DNA from: a virus
Reading direction: 5' to 3' (one strand)
IMG/VR virus record: IMGVR_UViG_3300044846_005188
Coordinates: 1 to 38,890 of that record
DNA: 38,890 bases
Shown here: positions 37,269-38,890 of the stretch, piece by piece
Layout: each line of letters starts with the position of its first letter
Position numbering within the stretch: the first letter of the stretch is position 1
Notes under the pieces: generated by a model
Told to the model about the DNA's origin: nothing
Databases searched by the model: none
Seen by the model: only the letters and a program-made list of their open reading frames with translations
Position numbers and translations under genes: made by a program

Positions 37269-38123
37269 TCACCGGCTCAAATACACCGCCTCAACCAAAT
37301 CCTCCAGGCTCCCGAAACTCGTCCCATCCACCAGCCCCGCCGGCGCATGCTTCGCCTGCCACGCCTGCCCCTGCATCAGCCCATCATCCAGGCCTCGCCG
37401 CCCCCGCACAAAACCCTTGAAATCTCCATCCGCAGCCCGCACCCGCTCCCACAAATAATCCTCCTCCTCTTTCGTCCACGCCTTCCCCTGCATCCCCGTA
37501 GCCTTCAGCGAACCCGTCGCAAACACCTTCCGCACCAGCCCCGCCTTCGCAAACATCTCACTGCTATCCACCCCCGCCAGAATCGTTGAAATCGATCCCA
37601 CATAAGCACTCCCCTCCGCGTGGATCTCATCGCACGCGCTCGCCAGCCAATAACCCGCCGAACACATCTCATCACTCGTAAACGCAAACGTCCGCTTCCC
37701 GGCCATCCTCAAACTGCTGATCGCCAGCGACGCACTCTCAATCCCCGTCACCACACCTCCAGGCGTGCGAAAATCAAACACCACATCCCGCACCGCCCCA
37801 TCATCGCGGATGTTCTTCACCTGCTTCTCCAACAGCCCCACATCATACCCCTCACACTCCATTTCCAACGCACTCAGGTGCTTGCCCAGAATCCCATGCA
37901 CCCGCAACACCGCAAGCCCATCCGCCACCTCCACCTGCGGATGAAAATACCCCTGCTCACCCGTCCAGCCATTCCGCCACTTCGGCCCCACCCCATCATC
38001 CGCCGCACCTCGCACCCGGAACGCCTCAAACTGCTGCACCATGCTCTCCAGCGTCGCCGGCACAATGCACCACGGCTCACAATACAACCGCGCCGAAATC
38101 CTCGAATAATTCTTCACACTCAT
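37269..38123 (-). CDS. S49-type capsid maturation protease (gpC-like)
   Basis: A 284-aa protease. The signal-peptide-peptidase A core has VVFDFRTPGG (115-123), the nucleophile Ser155 in DEMCSAGYWLAS and the general base Lys207 in FATGSLKATGM, the Ser-Lys dyad of the S49 family. It cleaves scaffold and portal or capsid during head maturation. The start at 38123 shares one base with the portal stop (TGATG), so translation is coupled. No obvious nested scaffold start was found; a separate scaffold gene exists. Confidence 0.9.
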   Translation of the reverse strand: MSVKNYSRISARLYCEPWCIVPATLESMVQQFEAFRVRGAADDGVGPKWRNGWTGEQGYFHPQVEVADGLAVLRVHGILGKHLSALEMECEGYDVGLLEKQVKNIRDDGAVRDVVFDFRTPGGVVTGIESASLAISSLRMAGKRTFAFTSDEMCSAGYWLASACDEIHAEGSAYVGSISTILAGVDSSEMFAKAGLVRKVFATGSLKATGMQGKAWTKEEEDYLWERVRAADGDFKGFVRGRRGLDDGLMQGQAWQAKHAPAGLVDGTSFGSLEDLVEAVYLSR

Positions 38124-38890
38124 CACTTGTCTTCTTCCTCCGTTTGATTGTTCACAGCCTGCCCCGGCGCCACCGCCCCCTGCGGAGTCCGGAATGCCAC
38201 CTCGAACGGCACCTTCACCCGCTCGCACTCATCCAGCTTCCAACGCGCCTCCTCCACCACCTTCGTAATCTCACCACGCCCGTCAGCCCCGTAAAACTCC
38301 TGCATATACCGCGCATGCGAGACATGCCCGCGCTCCACCGCCTCCTGCCAGATCCTCGCCTCACGCCCGCGATCAATCGTCAGGCTCCGCCGCGCCACCC
38401 AATCCACCGCCCACCACCGCGGATCATTCGGCCTCCGCAAACGCCCCGCCTTGATCGCCTTCGCAATCGTGTAAACCCACACCACCCGATTCCACGGCCT
38501 CAAAATGTTCATCCGCCGCAGCTCCATCCAGTTCGCCGCGTGATCCAGCACAAAGCGCACCCCCGGCCCCGTCAGCTCCGCAATCTTCCACACCACCTCC
38601 ACCGGAATCCGGAAACCCATCGCAATCTCACGAATCAAATCATCCTTGAAATCCCGCTGATTCGGATGCGGCCGCCCGTCCGTCAAAACCTTCAGCTCCT
38701 CCCCGCTTGGCATCCGCGGAATCTGCGCCCCTGCCCAAACCTTCGAAATCTCAATCGTCCCCTCACCCTCGATCGCCTGCGTCCCCGGCGTCCCCGCCAG
38801 CCCCTGCCGGCTTCGCGGCACCACCCCGCCCTTGTTCTCCCGCACCATCCCCACCAGCGAACTCGCCTTGATCCCCTGCTTCGTGAACCC
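38123..38890 (-). CDS. Portal protein, C-terminal part (continues from 1-865)
   Basis: This is the last part of the 501-aa portal, from VNHGLDLM through GMVRENKGGVVPRSRQG to the stop at 38123. It contains ISKVWAGAQIPRMPSGEELK, IREIAMGFRIPVEVVW and FVLDHAANWMELRR, features of the lambda-type portal family. Bases 38764-38890 repeat 1-127. The ending (NQTEEEDK) is charged and overlaps the protease start by one base. Confidence 0.9.
   Translation of the reverse strand, partial: GFTKQGIKASSLVGMVRENKGGVVPRSRQGLAGTPGTQAIEGEGTIEISKVWAGAQIPRMPSGEELKVLTDGRPHPNQRDFKDDLIREIAMGFRIPVEVVWKIAELTGPGVRFVLDHAANWMELRRMNILRPWNRVVWVYTIAKAIKAGRLRRPNDPRWWAVDWVARRSLTIDRGREARIWQEAVERGHVSHARYMQEFYGADGRGEITKVVEEARWKLDECERVKVPFEVAFRTPQGAVAPGQAVNNQTEEEDK
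38764..38890. repeat. Terminal repeat, right copy
   Basis: It is identical to 1-127 (see that entry). Removing one copy closes the genome at 38763 bp and joins the portal frame. Confidence 0.95.

Noticed and set aside
1-38890. CRISPR array
   Set aside because: Tandem repeats here have 9-10 bp units without spacers; the 34-bp repeat has only two copies 7.8 kb apart.

Overview
The window is one complete circular phage genome, about 38.76 kb. Bases 1-127 are identical to 38764-38890, and the portal gene reads without a break across the join, so the ends are one locus seen twice. It looks like a temperate, lambda-type siphovirus: gpA-like terminase, gpW-like connector, lambda-type portal, S49 capsid protease, HK97-fold capsid, tape measure, frameshifted tail chaperone, tyrosine integrase and tRNA-type attP. 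A host in the Verrucomicrobiota (PVC group) is an inference. It rests on the integrase ending (GNSPSEIRQSYRR), the small WTPxHDxLLGT protein and the many 9-bp short tandem repeats, not on a database match.

Layout. Late genes are on the minus strand and cross the window ends: terminase (3602-1183), connector and portal (1157 through position 1 to 38123), protease, decoration-like proteins, an Ig plus lectin protein, scaffold and capsid (38123-32421). Head completion, tail terminator, tube, chaperone and tape measure follow (32316-26097), then tail-tip proteins (26071-22812), holin-like, DUF1353 and endolysin genes (22796-21263) and four small accessory genes (21196-20127). A plus-strand block at 4294-7043 carries a DUF932 protein and small genes. 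The replication block is leftward: ParB-like protein, membrane protein, primase and AAA+ helicase (11940-7190). The region 12-17.5 kb holds small leftward genes: an integrase C-terminal fragment, an exonuclease, an excisionase-like HTH and an HTH/GIY-YIG protein. The lysogeny switch is at 17.3-18.1 kb and attP-integrase at 18.69-20.12 kb.

How it works together. The integrase should recombine a tRNA-Gly 3' end copied at 18754-18779. The HTH repressor at 17599 faces an RHH-type protein across an operator region. Primase and helicase copy the DNA. The late operon builds a head and a siphovirus tail, using a GGGAAAC -1 frameshift at 28446-28452.

The least ordinary signals are: CTAAC boxes just upstream of about fifteen start codons, several in pairs 10 or 20 bp apart; a second start-linked class, TTTTTGACATG followed by a G-rich run; a uniform C-over-G excess on the plus strand that forces opposite codon choice in the two gene orientations; 9-bp repeats spreading in frame into proteins; and a 34-bp direct repeat at the 3' ends of two unrelated genes, each copy beside a tyrosine-recombinase gene.
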